From: Prevotella sp. CAG:755
GTDB taxonomy: Bacteria > Bacteroidota > Bacteroidia > Bacteroidales > Bacteroidaceae
Direction: 5' to 3'
Assembly (NCBI GenBank): GCA_000431275.1
Contig: HF989155.1
Location: 2,650 to 16,099, forward strand
DNA: 13,450 nt
Program-made: the position numbers and the translations under genes
The notes under the pieces: model-generated
What the model saw: the letters and a program-made list of their open reading frames with translations, nothing else
What the model was told of the DNA's origin: nothing
The model's database searches: none
Shown: one piece after another, positions 1 through 7,800 of the stretch
Numbering within the stretch: the first letter of the stretch is position 1
Layout: the number at the start of each line of letters is the position of its first letter

Positions 1-1
1 T

Positions 2-772
2 GAGAAGGCGGCCGCCGATACCTCCATGGACACGCGCCTGACGGCTCACTATTTCCTCTCGCAGATGGAGCAGGAGGCCGGGAAGTGGGAAGCGGCTTAC
101 CGCCATTTGTTCCGTTACACCCTGTCGGTCGATACGCTTTATGCCCGCCAGCGGACGACGGAGTTGGAGCGCCAGGCGCTCCGCCATGAGGCCGATGTGC
201 GGGTGCGTGTCCTGAAAGAGCGCCACAGGCTTTATGCCGTTTCGGGCGGGATGGCTTTTGTCTTTGTCTGCTTGGGCGGCGTGTCGTGGCTGCTGCGCGA
301 ACGCCGCCGCCGGCGCGCGGTGCAGGCGGCATACGCCCAGGAGCTGGCTGATGTGCGTGCGAAAGAAGCCTGGCTGCGGCAGCTTCTTGATGCGGAGGTG
401 GAGGAGAAAGAAAAACTTTCCGCGCGTGTGGAGGAAGAGATAAGGGCGTTGCGGCGGAGGGCATTTTTGCGCACGACGGTGGGAAAGCGTGTGGCGACGT
501 TGGCCGGGCAGGACCGTAAAGACCGCCGGCGTGTGCGGGTGCTGAGCGCGAAAGAGCAGGAAGAGCTGCGCCGTGTCGTGGCAGACATTTACGACGACGA
601 AGTCCGCCGTTTGCGGACATCCTATCCCCGCCTGACGGACGAGGACGTGCTTTACGTGTGCCTGACCGAAGCCGGGGTGGGCACGTTCGCCGTTGCCCTG
701 TGTTTCGGCCACAGCGACGAACAGGTGGTCTATCAGCGGCGCTATCGGTTGAAGCAGCGGATGGGTTGTTAG
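2..772 (+). CDS. C-terminal part of a membrane-anchored helical (TPR-type) regulator with HTH domain, 5' truncated
   Basis: The reading frame is open from the first bases of the window (codon at position 2), so this is the 3' part of a longer gene; the ATG at 26 is probably internal. The visible 256 residues run: a helical segment resembling the last tetratricopeptide-type helices, one membrane span at about residues 78-98 (VSGGMAFVFVCLGGVSWLL) followed by a basic stop-transfer patch (RERRRRR), a charged coiled coil at about 105-155, and a C-terminal helix-turn-helix-like domain at about 208-254 (LTDEDVLYVCL ... YQRRYRLKQ). This order is typical of Bacteroidetes periplasmic-TPR, one-TM, cytoplasmic-HTH proteins, taken to be transcriptional regulators that sense something outside the inner membrane. 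The ligand and target genes cannot be told from the sequence. A strong terminator follows 46 nt after the stop, so it is not co-transcribed with the methyltransferase downstream. Confidence 0.72.
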   Translation, partial: EKAAADTSMDTRLTAHYFLSQMEQEAGKWEAAYRHLFRYTLSVDTLYARQRTTELERQALRHEADVRVRVLKERHRLYAVSGGMAFVFVCLGGVSWLLRERRRRRAVQAAYAQELADVRAKEAWLRQLLDAEVEEKEKLSARVEEEIRALRRRAFLRTTVGKRVATLAGQDRKDRRRVRVLSAKEQEELRRVVADIYDDEVRRLRTSYPRLTDEDVLYVCLTEAGVGTFAVALCFGHSDEQVVYQRRYRLKQRMGC

Positions 773-818
773 CTTCCTTGCTTCGAATTGCGTTGATAAT
801 CAGCGCGTTTTGCAGTTC

Positions 819-854
819 AGGTGTGAGGCGTTTTCTTCGTCTTGCACCTTTTTT
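819..854 (+). terminator. Intrinsic terminator of the HTH regulator gene
   Basis: A 12-nt left arm (819-830, AGGTGTGAGGCG) pairs with 838-849 (CGTCTTGCACCT) with no mismatch but three G-U wobbles, around a 7-nt loop, and is followed directly by a run of T (849-854). It lies 46 nt after the regulator stop codon and only a few bases before the -7 element of the next gene. Confidence 0.8.
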
Positions 855-860
855 GCCTTC

Positions 861-868
861 TAACTTTG
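861..868 (+). promoter_or_regulatory. Bacteroidetes-type -7 element for the methyltransferase gene
   Basis: TAACTTTG matches the Bacteroidetes -7 consensus TAnnTTTG and stands 28 nt before the ATG at 897, giving a leader of about 20 nt. No good TTTG is seen at the -33 spacing; that position falls inside the preceding terminator. No Shine-Dalgarno sequence is present before the ATG (AAAGAAAAGAATTC). Confidence 0.5.
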
Positions 869-896
869 CTGCCGTTGAACGTAAAGAAAAGAATTC

Positions 897-1667
897 ATGC
901 AGCAAAGACACACAGACCGTGAGGTCTATTTCCACGAGCTGGCGCAGACCAGCGAACGTTACTTCATTCCTTATGTCGAGCGCGTCGTGACGCTTTCCTC
1001 TTCGGCGCGCGTGCTCGAAGTCGGTTGCGGCGAAGGCGGCAATCTTGTCCCGTTCGCCCGCAGGGGATGCGCCGTAACCGGTGTCGACCGTGCGGCTGTC
1101 CGCGTGGCCGAAGCACAGTCTTTTTTCTCTGCCGCAGGACTGGAAGGGCATTTCGAGGCGGCCGACATTTTCAATTGGGCGGCTCCCGCCGCGGCCTATG
1201 ACGTCATCCTGCTCCATGACGTCGTGGAGCATGTGCCCGACAAGGCTGGCTTGCTTTGTATCCTGCGCCGTCTGATACGTCCGGGCGGCGTGTTGTTCGT
1301 GGGCTTTCCTTCGTGGCTCATGCCCTTCGGCGGGCACCAGCAGATAGCGCGGAACGCGTTCGTGGCCCACTGCCCGTTCCTTCATCTCCTGCCCCTCCCG
1401 TGCTATGCGGGCCTCCTGCGCCGGTTCGAGACTCCGGCTTGCGTGACGGAACTGCTTTCCATCCGTGCTTGTCGCTGTACGGTGCGCCGCTTCGAGCGTG
1501 AGGCCTTGTTGGCCGGGTGGACCGTGGCCGACCGGCAGCTTTGGTGGGTCAATCCGCACTACGAACAGAAATTCGGGCTGCGCCCGCGGCTCATGCCGGC
1601 GTGGTGGGCCCGTTTGCCTCTTGTGCGCGACATGACCGCCACGGCCTGTTTCTATTTGTTGCAATAG
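897..1667 (+). CDS. Class I SAM-dependent methyltransferase
   Basis: The 256-residue protein has the hallmarks of the Rossmann-fold methyltransferases: motif I VLEVGCGEGGN at residues 39-49 for S-adenosylmethionine binding, an acidic residue at the end of strand 2 (VTGVDRA, D64) that would hold the ribose, an acidic pair before strand 4 (AADIF, 88-92), and the post-motif helix DVVEHVPD at 108-115 typical of the UbiE/COQ5-like and Methyltransf_11/23 groups. The C-terminal third (about 150-256) contains several Trp and Tyr residues and the segment WWVNPHYEQKFGLRPR, probably a substrate cap. No signal peptide or membrane span is seen, so it should be cytosolic. The acceptor substrate is unknown; a small molecule or a lipid/quinone-like compound fits better than DNA. 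It appears monocistronic: own -7 element upstream, another one before mscS downstream. The ATG fits the promoter position and the start of homology-like sequence. Confidence 0.82.
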   Translation: MQQRHTDREVYFHELAQTSERYFIPYVERVVTLSSSARVLEVGCGEGGNLVPFARRGCAVTGVDRAAVRVAEAQSFFSAAGLEGHFEAADIFNWAAPAAAYDVILLHDVVEHVPDKAGLLCILRRLIRPGGVLFVGFPSWLMPFGGHQQIARNAFVAHCPFLHLLPLPCYAGLLRRFETPACVTELLSIRACRCTVRRFEREALLAGWTVADRQLWWVNPHYEQKFGLRPRLMPAWWARLPLVRDMTATACFYLLQ

Positions 1668-1785
1668 GGCGAGCATGGGCGGCCGGGCTGAGGGAGGAGG
1701 ACGGTCGCAGCGGCAGAGCCGGCTCCGGTGTAAGCCCGTGGCGGAAAAACGTGAGGCGCAGCGTGGTGGTGTCGGCAGAAAGAAC

Positions 1786-1793
1786 TACCTTTG
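1786..1793 (+). promoter_or_regulatory. Bacteroidetes-type -7 element for mscS
   Basis: TACCTTTG is an exact match to TAnnTTTG. It lies 85 nt before the mscS start, giving a leader of about 75-80 nt. No TTTG is present at the -33 position. The rest of the 210-nt gap between methyltransferase and mscS (1668-1877) holds no gene or clear terminator that I can see. Confidence 0.5.
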
Positions 1794-1877
1794 CCGCCAA
1801 GCGACTGGCGACGGGCTTCCCTCTGGGTGTGAGGCGTATCGGCAGGACGCGGAAGTAGAATACGTAAATTTAATGCT

Positions 1878-2747
1878 ATGTTGTTTCTTTTGAACGCCGC
1901 AAAGACGGCCAGCGATGCCCTGTCTGTCGATGCATTGAAGATAGAAAAACTTATTGACAAACTCATAGATCTCTCCATCACGGCGGGCAAGCACATCCTC
2001 ATGGCTGTCGTCATCTTCATCGTCGGTCGCTTCATTGTGAGCCTGCTCAACCGCCTGCTGGCTCGTATGCTGGAACGGCGCAAGGTTGACCCGACGATTC
2101 AGACTTTCCTGCGCAGCCTTGTCAACATCCTGCTGATGCTCCTGCTCGTGGTGAGCGTCATCGGCGCCTTGGGTGTGAACACGACGTCGTTTGCCGCCCT
2201 GCTGGCCTCCGCCGGTGTGGCCATCGGCATGGCCCTATCGGGGCAGTTGCAGAACCTGGCCGGCGGGCTCATCGTCCTGCTGTTCCGTCCCTACAAGGTG
2301 GGCGACTGGATTGAAGCCCAGGGCGTGCAGGGCAAAGTGACGGCCATCCAGATTTTCCACACCATCCTGACGATGGTCGACAACAAGGTGGTTTACGTCC
2401 CCAACGGCGTGATGAGCAGTGGCGTCGTCGTGAACTACAACCGCAACGAGACGCGGCGCGTGGAGTGGGTCATCGGCATCGACTACGGCGAGGACACCGC
2501 CCGGGCCGAAGCCGTGGTGCGCGAGGTCATCGCCGCCGACGAGCGCATCCTTGGCGACCCTGCGCCCTACGTCGCCGTGCAAGCCTTGGACGCCAGCAGC
2601 GTGAACCTCGTGGCCCGCGTGTGGGTCAAGACGCCCGACTATTGGGACGTCAGCTACGACACGAACCGCCGCATCTACGACGCGTTCAACCGCGCCGGCA
2701 TCAACTTTCCCTTCCCGCAGCAGACTATCCACGTGGTCAAGGACTGA
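1878..2747 (+). CDS. mscS: Small-conductance mechanosensitive channel, MscS family
   Basis: The 289-residue protein is close in size to E. coli MscS (286 residues) and is an inner-membrane channel that opens under membrane tension to release solutes during hypo-osmotic shock. Visible parts: an amphipathic N-terminal helix, TM1 at about 36-58 (HILMAVVIFIVGRFIVSLLN), TM2 at about 79-100, and the pore-lining TM3 at about 103-135 with the Gly/Ala-rich helix (FAALLASAGVAIGMALSGQ) followed by QNLAGGLIVLLFRP. The beta domain starts with the signature PYKVGDWIEAQGVQGKV (138-154), and the alpha/beta vestibule ends in INFPFPQQTIHV (275-286), the conserved C-terminus of the family. The ATG at 1878 is preceded by an AT-rich stretch without Shine-Dalgarno, normal for this phylum; another ATG at 1873 is out of frame. 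It is a single-gene unit ended by a strong hairpin and convergent with the WG-repeat gene. Confidence 0.93.
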   Translation: MLFLLNAAKTASDALSVDALKIEKLIDKLIDLSITAGKHILMAVVIFIVGRFIVSLLNRLLARMLERRKVDPTIQTFLRSLVNILLMLLLVVSVIGALGVNTTSFAALLASAGVAIGMALSGQLQNLAGGLIVLLFRPYKVGDWIEAQGVQGKVTAIQIFHTILTMVDNKVVYVPNGVMSSGVVVNYNRNETRRVEWVIGIDYGEDTARAEAVVREVIAADERILGDPAPYVAVQALDASSVNLVARVWVKTPDYWDVSYDTNRRIYDAFNRAGINFPFPQQTIHVVKD

Positions 2748-2773
2748 ACGCCCGCAGTGGACGGATAGATACA

Positions 2774-2820
2774 CGCGTGGCCGCCCTTCCTTTTCGGGAG
2801 AGGCGGCCACGCGGCGTTTT
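2774..2820 (+). terminator. Terminator between convergent mscS and WG-repeat gene
   Basis: A perfect 12-bp inverted repeat (CGCGTGGCCGCC at 2774-2785 and GGCGGCCACGCG at 2802-2813) encloses a 16-nt loop and is followed by GCGTTTT. It lies 27 nt after the mscS stop and 34 nt beyond the stop of the convergent WG-repeat gene. In the minus direction there is no T run, so it is best as the plus-strand terminator, though the strong stem may stop both transcripts. Confidence 0.78.
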
Positions 2821-2847
2821 CAGTAAGGGTGGAGCCATCGATCAGTA

Positions 2848-4527
2848 TCAGCCGCCGGCCTCGAAGCCTGTTGGGGACTTCGGACGCATCAGAATGCCGG
2901 TGTAGTCATTCTTGTGGTAGACGATGGCTACTCTTCCCGAGCCGATGTCGATGGCCCAAGTGTTTGCTTCACGGCGTATGACGTGGCCGAGTGTGGCTGC
3001 TTTGCGCGTCAAGGCGTCGAATACGCTGCGCAAGTTGCCTGATGGAATGTCGTTGCGGTGGAATACGCATCGTATGAAGTCGGGCCGGGCGTCCGTGAAA
3101 CGGCATCCGGTGCCTTCAACCCCGTCGTTGGCTAAGGCTGCCGCCGCAGGAGTGGGAGCCCGGGCCATCGTATCGTCGAAGCAGAGGAGCAGGTGTGCCC
3201 GTGCGGGGCCGATTTCTAAGGTGTGCCTGACTTTGTCCGTGTAGACGAACTGTCCCGGTGTCAGCGGAAGGCCATAGAGTGGGGCGACTTGCTCCGGTCG
3301 GGTGTTGAAACTGAACGGGCCGATGCTTTCGCGGGTGATGCGCAGGTTGCTGACAAGGGTGTCAGCGCTGATGGTGTGGCTGACTGCGGCCACATCGTCG
3401 TACCTGCAAAGACCGATTTCGGCGACGCGTTGACCGTCGAGGCCTACCAAGGAACCGTCATGCCTCAGAAAGTTCCAGCAGCCCGGAGCTGTTTCCACCG
3501 GGAGATGGCGCCCGATGAAGCCATAGGCATAGCTTTCGAACCGTGCTGTCCCTACGTCGTTCCCCTCCAAGTCTGTGAGCCTGTATCCGCCGTTGCTGTC
3601 CGATGCGGCAGGGATGGCGACGAGGCGGTCGGCGGCTACGAGACGGAGGTAGCTGAAAAGCGAGTCCGGACCTGTGCTGCCGTCCTTATGTAGCAGGCAT
3701 TCGGTTTCGCCATCTGTAAAGGTGACCATGCCGGCACACTGGCTCATGATCTGGTCGCCGGGGATAGTGGGCGGAACGACGTATTCGCCCTTCGCGTCGA
3801 GGAGGCCGATGAACCAGTCTTCGCCTTGGCGTATGTTTACAGGCAGGACGCCTTGGCTGAACGAGCCCAAGATTCCCTCGACGCTGCTTCGGGGGAATTG
3901 CCCCAACAGGTTGCCCCGTGTGTCGAAGACCATGAGTGTGGTGTGTTCCGGATTGTAAGTGTCGATGGCTTCTTTCACGTCTTTCCGCCAAACGATCAGT
4001 TTGCCGTCTGCGGCGTCCATTATCCTGTCGTACACCGGTGGGAGCACCACGTTTCCCGTCGTGTCGATGACACCACTGCATCCGTCGACGGTGAGAAAGA
4101 CGGCGACGCCTTCATGGAATGCGCAGACGGCCTCCACGGTTTTTCCGCCAATCACGTCAAGGTGTTTCCGTACCTGCCCGTTGCGGTCGATGAGCATGAC
4201 AGGCCCGCCGGGAAGCGAGGCTACTGTCGCAGGTGACAAAAACGGCGCGAGCGATTCGTAGGCTTCGCCGACACGTCGGGGCTTGGCCTCGGCTGTAAAA
4301 ACTTCCCATAGCCCTTGTTCGTTCTCGACGGCAAAGCGTCCGTTCCAGCAGGCCGTGGGTTGGTTCCTGAACCGTTCGGCGAAGAGCACCTTACCCGTTG
4401 GGCTGATGAGCCCCCACGGCCCATGGGGTTGGGAGCGGAACGGGAGAAATTCGATGGCTGTGTTTTGTCCGTTCATGGCGGACAGCCAAGTGACGGTCAG
4501 GATCAGAAAGACGATGGCCTTTTTCAT
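2848..4527 (-). CDS. Secreted WG-repeat protein
   Basis: This encodes 559 residues beginning with a signal peptide (MKKAIVFLILTVTWLSAMNG, cleavage near residue 20). The body carries degenerate WG-type beta repeats, units of about 35-50 residues with the pattern G-L/V-I-D-x-x-G-x-V...P-x-Y-D: residues about 37-50 (PWGLISPTGKVLF), 71-80 (QGLWEV), 109-120 (PVMLIDRNGQVR), 151-168 (SGVIDTTGNVVLPPVYDR), 198-210 and 239-254 (FIGLLDAKGEYVVPP). The last 200 residues or so contain no clear repeat and look like a separate globular domain. WG-repeat proteins are common in Bacteroidetes and their function is mostly unknown; a periplasmic or surface binding or scaffold role is an inference. The frame is open for 76 codons further upstream, but the ATG at 4527 is chosen because it starts the signal peptide and lies downstream of the promoter-like element near 4673-4680. 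No partner gene shares its transcript. Confidence 0.75.
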   Translation of the reverse strand: MKKAIVFLILTVTWLSAMNGQNTAIEFLPFRSQPHGPWGLISPTGKVLFAERFRNQPTACWNGRFAVENEQGLWEVFTAEAKPRRVGEAYESLAPFLSPATVASLPGGPVMLIDRNGQVRKHLDVIGGKTVEAVCAFHEGVAVFLTVDGCSGVIDTTGNVVLPPVYDRIMDAADGKLIVWRKDVKEAIDTYNPEHTTLMVFDTRGNLLGQFPRSSVEGILGSFSQGVLPVNIRQGEDWFIGLLDAKGEYVVPPTIPGDQIMSQCAGMVTFTDGETECLLHKDGSTGPDSLFSYLRLVAADRLVAIPAASDSNGGYRLTDLEGNDVGTARFESYAYGFIGRHLPVETAPGCWNFLRHDGSLVGLDGQRVAEIGLCRYDDVAAVSHTISADTLVSNLRITRESIGPFSFNTRPEQVAPLYGLPLTPGQFVYTDKVRHTLEIGPARAHLLLCFDDTMARAPTPAAAALANDGVEGTGCRFTDARPDFIRCVFHRNDIPSGNLRSVFDALTRKAATLGHVIRREANTWAIDIGSGRVAIVYHKNDYTGILMRPKSPTGFEAGG

Positions 4528-4616
4528 GCGTGGGGGGTGTTGGGATGAATAAAACGGTTCGTGTTTTTCTCGCAGTGGCGTATGGGGTAAAAAATAGTGA
4601 AAGGCGAAAGACAAGA

Positions 4617-4639
4617 CCGGGGAAAGCATGCTTTTCCGG
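4617..4639 (-). repeat. Near-palindrome / stem-loop in the WG-repeat gene leader
   Basis: The stretch contains a perfect 12-bp palindrome (AAAGCATGCTTT, 4623-4634) inside a longer imperfect inverted repeat (GGAAAGC ... GCTTTTCC with one bulged T). It lies between the -7 element at 4673-4680 and the start codon at 4527, so it would be in the 5' leader of the WG-repeat mRNA, roughly 25-50 nt from the expected start of transcription. It may be an RNA stem-loop or a protein operator. Confidence 0.4.
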
Positions 4640-4672
4640 AACTTGGCCAAGTCGCATCCTATCTTCGTAAGG

Positions 4673-4680
4673 CAAAAATA
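4673..4680 (-). promoter_or_regulatory. Bacteroidetes-type -7 element for the WG-repeat gene
   Basis: Read on the minus strand this is TATTTTTG, an exact match to TAnnTTTG. It predicts a start of transcription near 4666 and a leader of about 140 nt. The expected -33 position (around 4700) does not show TTTG, so the match is partial. Confidence 0.45.
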
Positions 4681-4756
4681 CGAAAAAAAACTCATATACA
4701 GGAGAATCGGTGCCCTTTTTTCCCGTCTATATCTGCCGGCTGCTTCACACACCATG

Positions 4757-4799
4757 AAAAGCCCCGCCCGGGAGCCATGGGGCTTTCGCGGACGGGGCT
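4757..4799 (-). terminator. Intrinsic terminator downstream of the GH31 gene
   Basis: On the minus strand AGCCCCGTCC (4799-4790) pairs with GGGCGGGGCT (4769-4760), ten pairs with one G-U, and is followed by TTTT (4760-4757). It lies about 85 nt after the GH31 stop and before the promoter of the WG-repeat gene, so the two minus-strand genes are probably separate transcripts. Confidence 0.65.
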
Positions 4800-4821
4800 G
4801 TGGTTTTCAGGGGTGTGCTGA

Positions 4822-4861
4822 CTGGAAAGACGGGCCGGCTGACAGGATATCCTGTCGCTGC
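4822..4861 (+). repeat. Copy 1 of an imperfect 40-bp direct repeat, with a 16-bp perfect palindrome
   Basis: Contains the palindrome GACAGGATATCCTGTC at 4841-4856 and ends in CTGTCGCTGC. Aligned without gaps to 8961-9000, about 27 of 40 bases agree, with identical ends (CTGGAAA at the left, CTGTCGCTGC at the right) and a shared ACAG-x6-CTGT core. It lies 22 nt beyond the stop codon of the GH31 gene. Confidence 0.5.
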
Positions 4862-4883
4862 GCTCGTTTCTCCGGTCAGGGCG

Positions 4884-7800
4884 TCAGAAAGCTACGGTGC
4901 CGAGGCGGCGGTCGACGAGGATACCGTCCTTGGCCGTGAGGTTGAACTTGACGTTACGCTTGGCGACGAACTTGATGACGAAGAGCTTGCCCGAGCCTTC
5001 GAGCAGGAACTCGTTGCCCTGGTTGGCAAAGGTGGGATAGAGCGCCTTCGTGCCGTTGGTGTGCAGGCGGTCCTTCGTGAGGTCGGTCATGTTCTTCATG
5101 TCGACGAGTTCCATGCCGGCGTATTCGTAGTCCTTCGTGTCGTAGGGCAGGGCGAACGAGAGGGCGTTCACGTTGGCCAAGTCCTTGCCGCTGACGGTGA
5201 TGCGGACGGTGTCGCCGGCCTTGTACGAGGCCTTGTCGGCTTTGAGCACGAGGCTGCCGGCCACCTGGCCGCTGCGGCTTTCGTTCACGCCGCCGTTGAG
5301 CAGGGTGGTGACGTTCGAGATGTCGTAGGCGTCGATGAGGCCGTTCTTGTTGACATCGCCGACGCTGACATAGCCGTCGAACTCAGCGTCGCCCTTGCGC
5401 AGGCCGTTGTAGTTCATGTAGGAGGTCAGGTCGCTGCTGTCGATCTTCCCGTCGCTGTTGATGTCGCCGGGGATGTAGCTCGGCGAGCCGGGCACCTTGA
5501 AGACGTAGAGCTCACGGCCCGAGCCGAAGCCGCCCACGGCCTCCGTCACGTGGAGGCGGACGTAGCGCGCCGTCGGGTGAGCGGCGAGGACGATTTCCTT
5601 GGCGGTGGCGTCCTTGGCCCAGTCGAACGTGCCGGCCTCGGTCCACGTCTTGCGGTCCATGCTGACGGCAACGGTGCCTTTGAGGAGCGTGCCGTTGCCG
5701 GCGTCCTTACGTCCGAGGTATTGCAGCTTGTCGAGGGTGCAGACGGCGCCGAGGTTCAGCTCGACGTCGAACGGGACGGCCTTGGGGTTGTCCCACGCCG
5801 TGTGCCAGGTGGTCGTCTCGTCGAAGTCGAAGAGCAGGTTGACGTCCTGTCCGCTCTGGTTGGCGCAGGAGGTCGAAGCCTTGATGCCCTTGACGGCATG
5901 CTGCAACGGGTCGGCCGTAGTCGTGGCGCTGAACGTGGTCCAGTCAGAGTGTCCGTCGCGGTTGACGGCGCGGATCTTGAAGTCGTACTTCGTCTCGGGC
6001 TGCAAGCCCTCGAAGGCGAGCGTCGGCTCCTTGATGGTGCTGTACAGCATGTCACCGAACTGGATTTCGTAGTAGTCGGCTGCTTCCTGCATGTCCCATG
6101 TCGGGGTGAGCGTGTAGGCTGTGCGGCCGGCGTCGGGCACGGTGGCTCCCTGCGGGGCGGTCAGTGCGCCGGTCGAGCGGAGCAGGCTGTCGGCAGGTGC
6201 ATACTGGTAGCCTTTCAGTTCGAGTTCGATGGCCGATGTCGTGATGTCGGTGGCGGCCAGGCGGACGATGAGTTGCGGGTTTTTCTTCACGCTGACTTTG
6301 GCGAACTCGCTGCCCGGTGTGGCGAAGCGGTTGAGCTCCGGTGCGGCGTCGTAGTAGTAGATGTTGGTGCCTGTGGCCTGCTCTTCGGCGGTCTTGGCCT
6401 CACGCAACTTCACTTTCTTGCCGGCTATGCGGGCTTTGACGCTCTTGGGCTCAGCCGTAGTGTTGACACGGAATTCCGTCACTTTCTCCCGGACCATTCC
6501 GTCGAAGCTGCCTTGTGTCGGGTCGATGGTGACAAAGATGTGGCCACTCTCGCGCAGGTTGCCTTTGGGGTTGGGCTCCATCTTGATGACGGTCTTGGCC
6601 ACCTTGCCGTTGAGGTAGTCGACGGTGGTGCCGTCGTCGTCATATTCGGTGAAGCTCGTGCTCGTCGTGCCGGGGTAGAGTTCGTAAGCGCGGAAGCCCT
6701 TGTCGATTTCGGTCACGTTGTTGTTCGGCTTCGTCATGGGGATGATGGCGCCGGCCTTGACGAAGACGGGGAGCTTCCAGAGCGGGGCGTCGAACTGGTT
6801 GAGGATGCGTCCGCCCTCGTAGACTTGTCCGTTGAAGTAGTCAATCCACTGGCCTTCGGGCAGGTAGATGCCGTTACGGATGTCGTTCCCTTCCTTGTCG
6901 GCGGCTGTCTCTTTGTAAATCGGGGCGACGAGGAAGCTCGGACCGTAGAGGAACTCATACTCCGTGGCCTTGCCCAAGGTGTAGGGGTTGGGGTAGTCGA
7001 GGAAAAGGGCACGGAGCATCGGTTTTCCGTCGACGGCCTCGTGGGCGATGGAGTAGGTGTAGGGGAGCAGCTCGCTTTTGAGCTTCAAATAGCCACGGTT
7101 GATGGACGTCGCGGGTTCGCCGAAGGCTTGCGGATATTTCGGATTGGTGCCCCAGCCGTCCATGTTGAGCTGCATGGGAGTGAACGTCTTCCACTCGAAG
7201 TCGCGCACGTTGACAGGCATGTTGCCTCCGCCGTAGATGCCGTCGACGTCGGAGGTGATGTTGGGCATGCCCGAAAGGCCGGCGCCGATGTAGGTGGGGA
7301 CGTGGAAGCGGATGTATTCCCATTCGCCGCCGGACTGGTCGCCGGTCCAGACGCCGGCATAACGTTGTGTGCCGGCCCAGCCGTCGACAGTGATGATGAA
7401 CGGACGGGCGCCCTTTCCCTCGCGCGTCATGATGCCGGCCACGTCGGTGATGCCGTTGAGACCGAACGAGTATCCGGCGCCGACCCAGGCCACGTCGGTT
7501 TTCAGCACGCGTACGCCTGCGGTGCCGACTTCCTTGACGATGTCACGCTGCAGGAGAGGCTCGACGCCCTCTTTCGGGTAGAGGTCCGATTGGGTCCAGA
7601 GGCCGATCTCGACGCCGTGTTGGCGGGCGTAGTCACCAAAGGTCCTGAGGTTGGCGATGTTGCCGTCGATGGTGCCTGTCTGGCCGTAGCCGGTGGCATA
7701 TCCGTCGTTGGGCAGAATCCAGCCTAGGGGCATGTCGTGAGCCGCATAGCGGTCGATGACGGCGCGGGCCGAGAACGGGTAGCTGCCGGGTTGCTCGCCG

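Noticed and set aside
1675..1893. Small plus-strand frame (72 codons) in the gap before mscS
   Set aside because: Arg/Gly-rich, crosses the mscS promoter element and overlaps the mscS start out of frame; no family features.
1652..2083. 143-codon minus-strand frame over the methyltransferase-mscS gap
   Set aside because: Overlaps two real genes, low-complexity Arg/Ser/Thr composition and no promoter element on that strand.
2235..2810. 191-codon minus-strand frame opposite mscS
   Set aside because: His/Val/Asp-rich shadow; the MscS protein on the plus strand is unmistakable and the frame also runs through the terminator.
4800..7727. 975-codon open frame on the plus strand, opposite the GH31 gene
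   Set aside because: Val/Gly/Asp/Glu-rich composition typical of the antisense shadow of a GC-rich gene; no recognisable domain, and the opposite strand encodes a clear GH31 protein.
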